Positions 27,501-35,345 of a stretch of 64,000 nucleotides of DNA are shown in pieces (the stretch's first letter is position 1; every line of letters begins with the position of its first letter). This DNA comes from Pleomorphovibrio marinus. GTDB lineage: Bacteria > Bacteroidota > Bacteroidia > Cytophagales > Cyclobacteriaceae. Below the pieces are notes generated by a model, which worked only from the letters and a program-made list of their open reading frames with translations, had not been told where the DNA came from and ran no database searches. Where the stretch lies: positions 124,001 through 188,000 of the forward strand of contig NZ_QCXY01000008.1 of the NCBI RefSeq assembly GCF_003347495.1, read 5' to 3'. Both the position numbers and the translations under genes were made by a program.

Positions 27501-27976
27501 CCTGCCACTTTGCCAGACATGGCATTAAGGAAGCTTTCCTGAGCCACACGGGTCATTTCTTCCCCTCCCACCCGTTCTATGGAATAGCCCAAGGAAATCT
27601 CCTCCCTCCGGATTCCTAGTGCAGTAACCACTACTTCCCCCAAGGCCTGGTCATCCAATCTCATATCCACGTCAATGACAGATCGGTTACCTACCATTTC
27701 TTCCTTAGGGAGGAAACCAATATAAGAGAAAACCAGAACACTTTCCTGGTCCGGAACCTCTATGGTATACACACCATTTGCATCCGTGGCAGTGCCTAAT
27801 TGAGTTCCTTTAATGATTACGTTTACGCCGGGTATACCCAGATTGTCTTCTTCTGATGAAACCTTTCCAGTGACCCTCCTTCCCTGGGCCCATGCTGGCG
27901 TACCTAGATGAGCCAAAAGGATTACAAATAGCAACCCTAATGTCCACCATTTTGATAGTGTAAAATGATTCCCCAT
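24548..27976 (-). CDS. SusC/RagA-family TonB-dependent outer-membrane receptor
   Basis: An 1142-residue outer-membrane transporter. After a signal peptide (about 1-30, ending AWA) comes a carboxypeptidase-regulatory-like beta domain (about 33-110, with GIPGVNVIIKGT). A TonB-box-like stretch (EVVVTALGIRREE, about 114-126) and the plug follow, with the SusC signature IAEITILKGPSAAALYGSRA at about 227-246. The rest is a 22-stranded barrel ending in GFRVNATF, with a terminal Phe as in outer-membrane proteins. It imports oligosaccharides or peptides together with the SusD partner 22 bases downstream. No sigma/anti-sigma pair or enzyme is next to it, so it is a minimal pair of unknown substrate. 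Confidence 0.95.
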   Translation of the reverse strand: MGNHFTLSKWWTLGLLFVILLAHLGTPAWAQGRRVTGKVSSEEDNLGIPGVNVIIKGTQLGTATDANGVYTIEVPDQESVLVFSYIGFLPKEEMVGNRSVIDVDMRLDDQALGEVVVTALGIRREEISLGYSIERVGGEEMTRVAQESFLNAMSGKVAGATISTTGGAGSSVSMVIRGATSLSSDNQPLFVVDGVPIANTLNNISSVGRDNRVDYGNAISGLNPDDIAEITILKGPSAAALYGSRAGNGVVLITTKSGKVDRLTVSVTSNTVFDVPFKYLKWHSRFGSGQFSAIPPDISGTPLSNPFGTLIQENVNAAFGPELDRGYMGVQWNSPLNENGNPIPTELVSYPNNARNFMQTGITTTNGFSISNSTNSMNYRISYGNMQNRGIIPNADLFRNTLNVNSMVKLTDNLSISTNLDVSRNNSNNRPAGERGTNPLQWVYETSPHINILDLKDYWVPGLEGLEQRTPDYGFPSRTLNNPYFLANEVNNSFTRDRVFGNIKADWQISPSFSFFARYAIDTYSESRESKIPRSYNLDLNGAYGITSLDGFESNADFLASYNKDVNNFGVTLSAGGNIRYQTGQSLFNGSRPGAGLIVPGVYTVQNIAPDNIEYSNNRFTRGINSLYALANLSYKDMVYVDLTARSDWSSTLPNADPYFYPSAAVSLLVNEMLDLPTSVSLFKLRGGIASVGNDTEPYQLIAALSNAGSWGNTPRLTLPNTLLNPELKPEIATSYEGGLDLHLFNGKVRFNGTYYSMDNRNQIFPVGLPPSTGYVQKNINAGLLRSRGIELTLGTTVVENRNFRWDWNFNFTRNRTRIIELADDLPYYTLWTDARGGAWTYVGDQIGDIYDAQVVTVQDTESPYFGYPILDQTGKWQDIDAVNTRNKIGNFNPNFILGGQSSFSYKNFHLNFTFDWRQGGDFVSQTYRWGEEHGRSQIFLDKLINPGEMSGRELRDHLVANQDEMVLINGNNFPLVGGPTPDFNGYPFTFGPFTLPYGGVFIPGVYATAFDENGNPTEFAENLGENVGQPGGTLTLPYAGSTAWQFTRAFLFDASFVKLREVSFGMDLPALSSQLKMQNLNFSIYSRNIILWTAAKINVDPEMAFQPQAGVQAGTQFKQGIERWNVNPWVMPIGFRVNATF

Positions 27977-28241
27977 ACTTTTTTAATTGGTTAAAATTTA
28001 GTATATACGTTAGTTAATACTAATGATGAAATAAATCATACTATTATTTCAAAATTTAATTTTTCAATTAATTTAGATAGGGTATAAAATTGTACACAAA
28101 AAATAGGAATGTGTGTTTCACTTGTTTGAATTAAATATTACCAAAATGTTATGCAAATATTAATTTGGTGTATAAAAATGGAAAAAATCAATTGGGCCAC
28201 TAAGTAGAGTCTAAACCTATTTGCTACTATAGCGGAAGGAA
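27977..28241 (-). promoter_or_regulatory. AT-rich upstream region of the susCD pair
   Basis: The 265 bases before susC are strongly AT-rich, and the first 180 or so should hold its promoter. No exact TAnnTTTG was found on the minus strand, so no site is pinned down. The right end also contains the downstream flank of the phosphoesterase gene. Confidence 0.35.
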
Positions 28242-28910
28242 TTAACCAAGGTCAATTTTATAGGTAGGGATGTTAATTTCTTCGATAAACTCCCCCAAGG
28301 CATTTAATTTTAATCCGGTAAGTGCGATGTCCCTATATGCACCTGTATCCACGTTCCAATGGGCTGGAGTTGACCGAAAAGTTGCCTTTCCTTTTAGTTG
28401 AGGGGTATGACCGATAACTTGTAGTTTTCCAATGTCTCGAAGTGGCTTTCTGTTCCACAAAACTCCAGCAGGATGATGCGGATCAAATGGGTTGGGGATA
28501 AAGGCTATTCCCGCATGGGACACTAAGATTTTTTCATTTTCCCATTTTAGGGGTAAGTTTTTTAGCCAAGGTAGCCAAGATTCAGCAGGTTTTTGGTATT
28601 CCTGAAAACTCTTAAGGGTTCCTGTACCACCATTGAGTAACCATATGTCCTCCTTGTCTTTTCCCTCTAGGTAATCAATCATCAATTGTTCATGGTTTCC
28701 TCTTAGGAAAATTGCTTCGTTGGGATATTTATCATTTAGCTCCTTGGCGAAATGCAGACAACTAGCTCCGAAATTGCCCCTATCTATCAAGTCACCGACT
28801 TGCACCAAGATTTCCTTTTCAGGGTCCCAAGCCTCTATTAGTTTCAAAAAGGAGTGATAACATCCATGTACATCTCCGATCGCGAATAGGTTCTTAGATA
28901 TTTGATTCAT
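28242..28910 (-). CDS. PP1-like serine/threonine protein phosphatase / metallophosphoesterase
   Basis: A 222-residue calcineurin-like phosphoesterase of the bacterial PrpA/ApaH group. The metal-binding motifs are in order: GDVHGCYHSF with Asp13 and His15, GDLIDRG at about 41-47, RGNHEQ at about 74-79, and HAG at about 126-128, with a final histidine in IGHTPQ. Such enzymes dephosphorylate phosphoproteins or hydrolyse diadenosine polyphosphates; sequence alone does not decide. It is cytoplasmic (no signal peptide) and divergent from carB across 142 bases. Confidence 0.9.
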   Translation of the reverse strand: MNQISKNLFAIGDVHGCYHSFLKLIEAWDPEKEILVQVGDLIDRGNFGASCLHFAKELNDKYPNEAIFLRGNHEQLMIDYLEGKDKEDIWLLNGGTGTLKSFQEYQKPAESWLPWLKNLPLKWENEKILVSHAGIAFIPNPFDPHHPAGVLWNRKPLRDIGKLQVIGHTPQLKGKATFRSTPAHWNVDTGAYRDIALTGLKLNALGEFIEEINIPTYKIDLG

Positions 28911-28998
28911 GTTGGTGGGGTTTTCACAATGTGCCTTAAGATTTGTAGATATCGGGAGCTAAATCTGAAGCAATCCCTGTAACTTAAAATTATTTGGT

Positions 28999-29006
28999 TA
29001 ATTTTG
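28999..29006 (+). promoter_or_regulatory. Bacteroidota -7 promoter element TAATTTTG of carB
   Basis: TAATTTTG matches TAnnTTTG and lies 46 bases before the carB ATG at 29053. No clear -33 TTTG at the right distance was seen. Confidence 0.45.
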
Positions 29007-29052
29007 CACCAATTTAGCCATAAGTAAAATTTACTCAAAACTATAATCAAGC

Positions 29053-31872
29053 ATGCCTAAAGACAGTAGCATCAAACACATCCTCATCATAGGTAGTGGT
29101 CCCATAGTGATAGGTCAAGCCTGTGAATTTGATTATGCAGGTTCTCAAGCTGCCAGGTCACTCAGGGAGGAGGGAATTACCGTAACCCTCATCAACTCCA
29201 ATCCAGCCACCATCATGACGGATCCTGTGACTGCGGACAATGTTTATCTTCTACCTTTGGAAAAGAAGTCTATTGTACAAATCCTCAAGGAGCATCCAGA
29301 CATTGATTGTGTACTGCCCACTATGGGTGGACAGACTGCCTTGAACCTTGCCATTGACTGTGATAAGGCAGGGATTTGGGAAAAATTCGGCACTAAGATG
29401 ATTGGTGTGGATATAGATGCGATAGAAACTGCCGAAAACAGGGAGAAGTTTAAAGCATTGATGGAAAAACTGGATGTTAGTGTGTGTATAGGGCGTACAG
29501 CCACTTCATTCCTACAGGGCAAGGAGATTGCTCAGGAGATCGGCTTTCCTTTGGTGATACGGCCTTCTTATACCCTGGGAGGAACAGGGGGCGGTTTCGT
29601 GGATACAGCAGAGAACTTTGAAAAAGCACTGATGGCGGGCCTGCAAGCTTCTCCTACCCATGAGGTCCTGATCGAGCAGAGTATTATGGGCTGGAAAGAA
29701 TATGAGTTGGAGGTTCTCAGGGACAGTAAGGGAAATATGGTGGTGATTTGTTCCATTGAGAATTTTGACCCTATGGGGGTACACACCGGTGACTCCATTA
29801 CCGTGGCACCTGCCATGACCCTTCCGGATACAGTTTTTCAGGAAATGAGAAACAGGGCCATCAAAATGATGAATGGGATAGGCAACTTTGCAGGAGGGTG
29901 TAATGTGCAGTTTGCAGTAAGCCCGGACAATCAAACGATCATAGGGGTAGAAATCAACCCCAGAGTATCCCGGTCGTCTGCCTTGGCCTCAAAAGCCACA
30001 GGCTATCCCATAGCCAAGGTTGCAGCAAAACTCGCCATTGGGTACAATCTGGATGAACTGAAGAACTCCATTACTGGAAGTACTTCCGCATTTTTTGAAC
30101 CTGCTATTGATTACGTAATTGTAAAAATCCCAAGGTGGAACTTTGACAAGTTTAAGGGATCTGACAGAAGGCTGGGACTTTCCATGAAGGCAGTTGGTGA
30201 GGTAATGGGGATTGGAAGGAATTTCCAGGAGGCTCTTCAAAAAGCCTGTCAATCCTTGGAAATCAAGAGGAATGGCTTGGGAGCAGATGGTAAAGAGTTG
30301 AAAAATCAAGATGAAATCTTATACAGCCTGGCAAACCCAAGTTGGAACAGGATGTTTCATATCTACGATGCCTTTAAGTTAGGCATTTCTTTCAGGACTA
30401 TCCAAGATTTGACCAAGATCGATAAGTGGTTCCTTAAGCAGATAGAGGAATTAGTGCATTTGGACAAAAAACTGGCTGAATATACCCTTGATAATATCCC
30501 TTTTGAATTGATGAAACTGGCAAAACACAAGGGATATGCTGATAGGCAGATTGCCCATTTGTTGGGATGCTTAGAAAGTGAGGTGTTTAATAAGCGCAGA
30601 GAGGAAATGGGTATTAAGAGGGTCTATAAGTTAGTAGACACTTGTGCTGCAGAGTTTGAGGCAAAGACCCCCTACTATTATTCCAGCTTTGGGGATGAAA
30701 ACGAATCTACCCCTTCCGACCGAAAAAAGGTAGTGGTTCTTGGTTCAGGGCCTAATAGGGTAGGTCAAGGTATTGAATTTGACTACTCCTGTGTGCATGG
30801 GGTGCTTGCGGCAAAGGAGTGTGGTTATGAGACCATCATGATCAACTGCAACCCAGAAACGGTGTCCACAGATTTTGATATTTCCGATAAACTGTATTTT
30901 GAACCGGTTTTTTGGGAACATATTTATGAAATCATTCTTCATGAAAATCCTGTTGGGGTGATTGTACAACTTGGCGGACAGACTGCGCTGAAATTGGCGG
31001 AGAAGTTGGACAAATACGGCATACCCATCTTAGGCACCAGTTTCGAGGCCCTTGATTTGGCAGAGGATAGAGGTAGGTTTTCCACCTTGCTGAAAGAGAA
31101 CGATGTGCCCTATCCTGAATTTGGCACCATACACAACACGGACGAGGCTCTTGAACTGTGCAAGACTATTGGTTTTCCATTGCTGGTGAGACCTTCTTAT
31201 GTGCTGGGAGGGCAAGGTATGAAAATCGTGATCAACGAGAAGGAACTAGAAGAACATGTAGTAAACGTGCTAAGGGACATTCCAAATAATGAAATCCTCT
31301 TAGACCACTTCTTGGAAGGGGCTATCGAAGCAGAAGCCGATGCAATCTGTGACGGGGAGAATGTCTATATCATAGGAATCATGCAGCACATAGAACCTGC
31401 AGGTATTCACTCCGGTGACTCCTATGCCGTATTACCTCCCTATAATCTGGGGGATTTGGTGATACGACAAATCGAAACTTATACTGAAAAAATAGCCTTG
31501 GCACTACGGACCCAAGGTTTAATCAATATTCAATTTGCTATCAAAAACGACAAAGTTTTTGTAATCGAGGCGAACCCAAGGGCATCCAGAACCGTTCCTT
31601 TCATATGTAAAGCTTATGGTGAACCTTATGTGAACTTCGCAACTAAGGTCATGCTGGGAGAAAAGAAGGTAACCGATTTCACCTTCAATCCTATTAAAAA
31701 AGGGTATGCAATCAAAGAACCGGTATTTTCATTCCATAAGTTTCCCAACGTGAACAAAGAATTAGGGCCTGAGATGAAGTCCACTGGTGAAGCCATTTAT
31801 TTCATAGAGGATTTGATGGACGATTATTTCCTGAAAATCTACTCAGAGAGAAACCTATATTTGAGTAAATAA
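29053..31872 (+). CDS. carB: Carbamoyl-phosphate synthase large subunit, short form
   Basis: A 939-residue synthase subunit that makes carbamoyl phosphate for pyrimidine and arginine synthesis from ammonia released by CarA. Two homologous halves are visible, each beginning with a GSGPxxxGQ motif: IIGSGPIVIGQACEFDYAGS at about 11-30 and VLGSGPNRVGQGIEFDYSC at about 563-581. Each half has an ATP-grasp domain (RPSYTLGGTGGG and RPSYVLGGQGMKI). E. coli CarB is about 1073 residues; here the chain ends right after the second ATP-grasp/lid region, so the C-terminal methylglyoxal-synthase-like allosteric domain is missing. The stop is followed by a hairpin and no continuation is seen, so this is the natural end. 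carA is not adjacent. Confidence 0.95.
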   Translation: MPKDSSIKHILIIGSGPIVIGQACEFDYAGSQAARSLREEGITVTLINSNPATIMTDPVTADNVYLLPLEKKSIVQILKEHPDIDCVLPTMGGQTALNLAIDCDKAGIWEKFGTKMIGVDIDAIETAENREKFKALMEKLDVSVCIGRTATSFLQGKEIAQEIGFPLVIRPSYTLGGTGGGFVDTAENFEKALMAGLQASPTHEVLIEQSIMGWKEYELEVLRDSKGNMVVICSIENFDPMGVHTGDSITVAPAMTLPDTVFQEMRNRAIKMMNGIGNFAGGCNVQFAVSPDNQTIIGVEINPRVSRSSALASKATGYPIAKVAAKLAIGYNLDELKNSITGSTSAFFEPAIDYVIVKIPRWNFDKFKGSDRRLGLSMKAVGEVMGIGRNFQEALQKACQSLEIKRNGLGADGKELKNQDEILYSLANPSWNRMFHIYDAFKLGISFRTIQDLTKIDKWFLKQIEELVHLDKKLAEYTLDNIPFELMKLAKHKGYADRQIAHLLGCLESEVFNKRREEMGIKRVYKLVDTCAAEFEAKTPYYYSSFGDENESTPSDRKKVVVLGSGPNRVGQGIEFDYSCVHGVLAAKECGYETIMINCNPETVSTDFDISDKLYFEPVFWEHIYEIILHENPVGVIVQLGGQTALKLAEKLDKYGIPILGTSFEALDLAEDRGRFSTLLKENDVPYPEFGTIHNTDEALELCKTIGFPLLVRPSYVLGGQGMKIVINEKELEEHVVNVLRDIPNNEILLDHFLEGAIEAEADAICDGENVYIIGIMQHIEPAGIHSGDSYAVLPPYNLGDLVIRQIETYTEKIALALRTQGLINIQFAIKNDKVFVIEANPRASRTVPFICKAYGEPYVNFATKVMLGEKKVTDFTFNPIKKGYAIKEPVFSFHKFPNVNKELGPEMKSTGEAIYFIEDLMDDYFLKIYSERNLYLSK

Positions 31873-31884
31873 AAGGAGAATACA

Positions 31885-31928
31885 AAAAGACTCGCCAAAA
31901 GAATATTCCTTTTGGCGAGTTTACTGTC
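31885..31928 (+). terminator. Hairpin terminator after carB
   Basis: ACTCGCCAAAAG (31890-31901) pairs perfectly with CTTTTGGCGAGT (31909-31920) around a seven-base loop. The downstream T-run is weak, but a run of A residues precedes the stem. It sits 17 bases past the carB stop. Confidence 0.75.
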
Positions 31929-32042
31929 TTATTTATCAGGTGTTTCTTATATTTATCCTTACAAAAATATAGATCACTCAGGTAGCGTTAAGAGAGATAG
32001 AGTTTATTGGCAGGCATTGATGAATGCAGAAACAAGATCAAA

Positions 32043-32291
32043 ATGATATTAAAAATAATAATCTTCTTCATTGCAATCGGATGGCTTTTGTCTAGTTTGG
32101 TGAAGTATTTTCTGAGGAGCAAGTTGAAAAAATTCGTGGATCAAGTCAATGAGGCACAAAGAGAGCAACATAGGCAAAGTAGGAGACCAAAGAATGGCAA
32201 TGTAAACGTGGATTATATCCCTAAAGATCAGAGAACTTCAAATACCAGGAAAGGCGGAGACTATATAGATTACGAGGAAGTGAAGGATTGA
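32043..32291 (+). CDS. DUF4834-like small membrane-anchored protein
   Basis: An 82-residue protein with one N-terminal membrane span (ILKIIIFFIAIGWLLSSLV, about 2-20). A basic, mostly disordered tail follows with DYIPKDQR near its middle and a DYIDYEEVKD end. This single-span layout with a YIDYEE-like terminus matches the small Bacteroidota DUF4834 type as I recall it. ATG 32043 begins the membrane span; the frame opens further to TTG 32007 without support. Function is unknown. It lies 170 bases after carB, past a terminator. Confidence 0.65.
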   Translation: MILKIIIFFIAIGWLLSSLVKYFLRSKLKKFVDQVNEAQREQHRQSRRPKNGNVNVDYIPKDQRTSNTRKGGDYIDYEEVKD

Positions 32292-32396
32292 TGAGCCCGT
32301 TATTGTTCTCGCATGTGTTTTGCTAGGTCAATATTTGTTTTTTTGAAATCAAGTGGATTTTTTTTAAGGTTAAATTGAGATTTCCCAAAATATTTT

Positions 32397-32404
32397 TACA
32401 TTTG
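32397..32404 (+). promoter_or_regulatory. Bacteroidota -7 promoter element TACATTTG
   Basis: TACATTTG fits TAnnTTTG. It lies 10 bases before TTG 32415 and 16 before GTG 32421, the two candidate starts of the next gene, and would leave a very short leader. Confidence 0.5.
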
Positions 32405-32420
32405 TCCCAAGAGATTGGGT

Positions 32421-32960
32421 GTGAACAAAGCTTTTTCCATATTGCTTTTAATTAGTTTTATTAGTTACCATTTCGGTTACTACCTTGTTTACTATGTCCA
32501 TCATCATCAGGTAGAGAAAGTTTGGGCACAAAAAGTTTATAATGAGGATTTTTCGGGACAAAAGGTAATGAGTATCCCCATGAAGCTCCCCTATGTTTTT
32601 GACCAGGAAGATTTTCAACTCACCAATATTAGTTTTAAGAAAGATGGCAAATCCTTCAGAGTAATTAAAAAGAGATTCATCGATGATGCTTTTGAGCTGA
32701 TCTATGTACCTGATAAGGACAAGATAAAGCTTGAGCTTAATCTTAAGCAATGGGTGATTACCATGGTGCCAAGTGGCAACAATGAGCCGAATGGTGAAAA
32801 AGTGCTTTCTAAAAATTTCATTAAAGATTATTTACCCAAGGAACCCCTTTTATCAATGGAAAGGTCCTGGAGATACCTTCAAAACGATTTGGTGTATTTT
32901 AGGGAGTTTTTCCAGGATATTTATTTAAAACCACTTTTCCCACCTCCTCAGCTAGGTTGA
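32421..32960 (+). CDS. Exported or membrane-anchored hypothetical protein
   Basis: A protein of about 179 residues with an N-terminal hydrophobic segment (FSILLLISFISYHFGYYLVYYV, given as about residues 4-25) followed by HHHQVEKVWAQKV and a soluble domain with alternating polar and hydrophobic residues. No cysteine lipobox and no known motif are seen. It starts with GTG 32421 or TTG 32415; no ATG fits, and the promoter element just upstream favours a start here. The conserved-looking triple histidine directly after the membrane segment could bind metal, but this is speculation. It is probably anchored to the inner membrane with the domain outside. Confidence 0.6.
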   Translation: MNKAFSILLLISFISYHFGYYLVYYVHHHQVEKVWAQKVYNEDFSGQKVMSIPMKLPYVFDQEDFQLTNISFKKDGKSFRVIKKRFIDDAFELIYVPDKDKIKLELNLKQWVITMVPSGNNEPNGEKVLSKNFIKDYLPKEPLLSMERSWRYLQNDLVYFREFFQDIYLKPLFPPPQLG

Positions 32961-33099
32961 TTTTTCTTAATGTACTACCTAAGTGGAGGATTCATTTGAT
33001 TCCTTACCAATGGGTGTATTTGGGGTTTCCGGCTCACCGGTTGTGCCGAGGACCCTGCTAACCTACATTTTCTTTAATCTTACCGAATTTGCTAATATA

Positions 33100-33196
33100 A
33101 AATCGAGGGTGACGAGCACGTCACACACCGGGATGCCCCCCCAATAGCTATCGGGACGGGGCAGGCTATATGGCAAATAAAAAAAATAATAATCAT
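33100..33196 (+). repeat. Dispersed leader element, copy D (degenerate), before the barrel gene
   Basis: AAATCGAG, then ACGTCACACACCGGGATG in place of ACCTCACACGTAGGGATG, then the palindrome-like ATAGCTATCGGGACGGGGC and GGCTATATGGC, and an A-rich run ending at ATGAAA of the next gene. The reading frame of the short peptide is lost at TAG after 15 codons. The module order matches copy A. Confidence 0.7.
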
Positions 33197-34321
33197 ATGA
33201 AAATTTATACTTATCTATTGAATATAGGAATAGGCCTGCTTTGCCTATTACAAACGCCAGTCATGGGACAAGGCTGCGTGGCCATCCGACAGTTTTCGGG
33301 TGTGGGGAATGCTGTCAATCAGGGAGAGCTCCTAAAAAAGGGAGACTGGAATTTTAACACTAATTACCGCTACTTCCGCTCTTATAGGCATTTTAGGGGG
33401 ATGGAAGAAGAACCGGACAGGGTAGCCAACAAAACCGAAGTGGTGAACTGGTCTCATGCCATCGACTTAAACGTGAGTTATGCTTTTACGGATAGACTAT
33501 ATGGGGTGGTCACCCTTCCCTTTGCCTATAACGAAAGAAGTTCTCTCTATGAACATGGCCGTACGGAAAGGCACATGACCTATTCAGGAGGAATGACCGA
33601 CATGCGTGCTGGTCTTGGATACTGGCTGTTTGAAGGCGATATGGCCAAAAAGGGTAATATTGCCATAGGTGCCAGTCTCAAAATACCAACTGGAGATTAT
33701 GCTGCCATGGGGACCTTTTATAATGTGGGTCCGGAGGGAAGCCCAGAACGCAGGCCCGTAGACCAGTCTATCCAACTCGGAGACGGAGGTTATGGACTTA
33801 TTTTAGATGTACAGGGCATACGATTTCTGCCCGCCAACTTTGTAGTGTACTATGATGGGTTTTATCTGTTTAATCCACGCGAAAGGAATGGGACAAGGAC
33901 ATTTAGGGAAACTTTAAATCCTATTTTAAGCAACGAATCCATAATGTCTGTCCCAGACCAATATGCCTTTCGGGCGGGTATTTTTAGGCCTTTGGTTGGT
34001 CACAACTTGAGTGCTTCCTTAGGTGGACGGGTAGAGGGTGTGCCGGTACGGGATGCCCTTGGTGGCAGCGAAGGCTTCAGAAGACCAGGTTATGTAGTGT
34101 CAGTGGAGCCTGGTTTGAGTTATATGTACAACAGTTTCACGCTTGTGGTGACTCTTCCTATTGCCCTTATTAGGAACAGAACAAGGAGTGTTACCGATAT
34201 TGCAGCAAGTACCCCGGACAACCTGCGTCATGGTGATGCCGCCTTTGCCGATTACCTTTTGAATGTAGGGCTGGCTTGGAGGATTTTCAAAAAGGAGCCT
34301 GAGTTGTTTAATGTAAAGTGA
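33197..34321 (+). CDS. Outer-membrane beta-barrel protein, transporter-like
   Basis: A 374-residue protein with a signal peptide (about 1-25, ending VMGQ) and a long series of alternating amphipathic beta strands. GYWLFEGDMAKKGNIAIGASLKIPTGDY (given as motif around residues 141-168) resembles outer-membrane barrels of the phenol-degradation MetA-like group. The chain ends in a predicted strand, GLAWRIFKKE plus a short tail. A channel or transport role in the outer membrane is inferred; the ligand is unknown. ATG 33197 is preferred over ATG 33170 because the latter adds a poly-Asn/Lys stretch that belongs to repeat copy D. A hairpin terminator follows and the next gene converges. Confidence 0.72.
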   Translation: MKIYTYLLNIGIGLLCLLQTPVMGQGCVAIRQFSGVGNAVNQGELLKKGDWNFNTNYRYFRSYRHFRGMEEEPDRVANKTEVVNWSHAIDLNVSYAFTDRLYGVVTLPFAYNERSSLYEHGRTERHMTYSGGMTDMRAGLGYWLFEGDMAKKGNIAIGASLKIPTGDYAAMGTFYNVGPEGSPERRPVDQSIQLGDGGYGLILDVQGIRFLPANFVVYYDGFYLFNPRERNGTRTFRETLNPILSNESIMSVPDQYAFRAGIFRPLVGHNLSASLGGRVEGVPVRDALGGSEGFRRPGYVVSVEPGLSYMYNSFTLVVTLPIALIRNRTRSVTDIAASTPDNLRHGDAAFADYLLNVGLAWRIFKKEPELFNVK

Positions 34322-34330
34322 TTCTAATAG

Positions 34331-34360
34331 GATAACCCCTGAATGGTTTCGGGGGTTATC
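34331..34360. terminator. Bidirectional hairpin between converging genes
   Basis: GATAACCCC (34331-34339) pairs with GGGGTTATC (34352-34360) around a 12-base loop. It begins ten bases after the plus-strand stop and overlaps the last codons of the minus-strand gene. Run of T residues is short on both strands. Confidence 0.65.
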
Positions 34361-35117
34361 TTCCCCCATTTGCCCTAAGGTCTTTCAGGCAGTTTTCATC
34401 AAGTTGTGGAATTGTGTTGCCTAAGAAGCCAAACAGACCACTGGTCTCCACTTGCCAAAACATCAAGCACTCCTCGTTGTCACAATGTTTCTCCTGTTCT
34501 TCGTCTTCATGGTCATGAACCATAGCCGTGCCATTATTGACGAGGCCCAAAAGGTGCCCTAATTCATGTAGAGCAACCGTGGTTTCTAGCAAGCCTCTAC
34601 TGGGTCTCCTGAATCCTCCGGTGTTCATGTGTATTCTAGGGCCAAAGAGGGCCATGCTGGTGTTTTGATAGGCAATCCCTATAGTAAAGGTCTCCTCCTC
34701 ATCCCTGGAAAAATTTCCGTCCAACACCATGACAAAAATGGTAACCGTATTACCCTGGTTGTAAAGCGTCCTATGCTCTCTTTCCAAATCCCGGATATTA
34801 TTTATGGTGTAGGTGTCCTGTCCTTTTGCGGGGATTTCCCTGTCTATGACCTGAATCCCCCCTGGTTTATTGACAAGAGGTTCCAAAAACTCCTGCATTC
34901 CGTTGATCATTTGGGTGGTAGGCCTGTATCCTTCCATATAAAGGACTTCGATTTCCAGTCGGGAAAAGCGATTTGCCGACAACAATTGATTGCCAAACTG
35001 GCCCACCCCGTACAAAGCCCCATCCCTGCCCAATAAGGGATCTATGTCTTCCGAACAGGAATTAAAGATCAGAATAATCGCCAAAAATGTAAAAAACTTG
35101 GTAAATGCTGCTTTCAT
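34356..35117 (-). CDS. Archaemetzincin-like zinc metalloprotease lipoprotein
   Basis: A 253-residue lipoprotein with lipobox IFNSC (Cys21). HELGHLLGLVNNG at 184-196 is a metzincin-type HExxHxxGxxN zinc site. Downstream, Cys212-x4-Cys217-x-Met219 (CDNEECLM) fits the CX4CXM arrangement of archaemetzincins, with Met219 in the position of the Met-turn; the last two-cysteine pair of classic archaemetzincins is not evident. The region before the zinc site is a mixed alpha/beta domain. It is predicted to be anchored in the periplasm or on the cell surface. Substrate is unknown. It converges with the barrel gene and diverges from the next OMP gene. Confidence 0.78.
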   Translation of the reverse strand: MKAAFTKFFTFLAIILIFNSCSEDIDPLLGRDGALYGVGQFGNQLLSANRFSRLEIEVLYMEGYRPTTQMINGMQEFLEPLVNKPGGIQVIDREIPAKGQDTYTINNIRDLEREHRTLYNQGNTVTIFVMVLDGNFSRDEEETFTIGIAYQNTSMALFGPRIHMNTGGFRRPSRGLLETTVALHELGHLLGLVNNGTAMVHDHEDEEQEKHCDNEECLMFWQVETSGLFGFLGNTIPQLDENCLKDLRANGGR

Positions 35118-35290
35118 CGATTAAAATGTATTAATAAATCCAATATTATGGTAATAACCTCTTCGGGAGGCTGAAGTTTAATTTGTGGTGACAATGGAAA
35201 AGCTCACCTAGGACTTAACGCTTTTTTTATAGATTAAGGATAAAAAAAACCGTAAATTTTCGTTAGTAAGGGACAAGTAGGCAAAATTTT

Positions 35291-35309
35291 GGATTACTTT
35301 TTGTAATCC
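35291..35309 (+). promoter_or_regulatory. Hairpin in the leader of the OMP gene
   Basis: GGATTAC pairs with GTAATCC around five T residues, ending 15 bases before ATG 35325 and 36 before ATG 35346. It could regulate translation or protect the leader; no T-run follows, so it is unlikely to be a terminator. Confidence 0.4.
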
Positions 35310-35345
35310 GAGCTGCGTAGTATTATGAATCAACTTTCTAAAGCT

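Noticed and set aside
29053-31872. CarB as truncated by a frameshift
   Set aside because: No continuing frame with allosteric-domain sequence follows; a hairpin closes the gene and short CarB is expected in this phylum.
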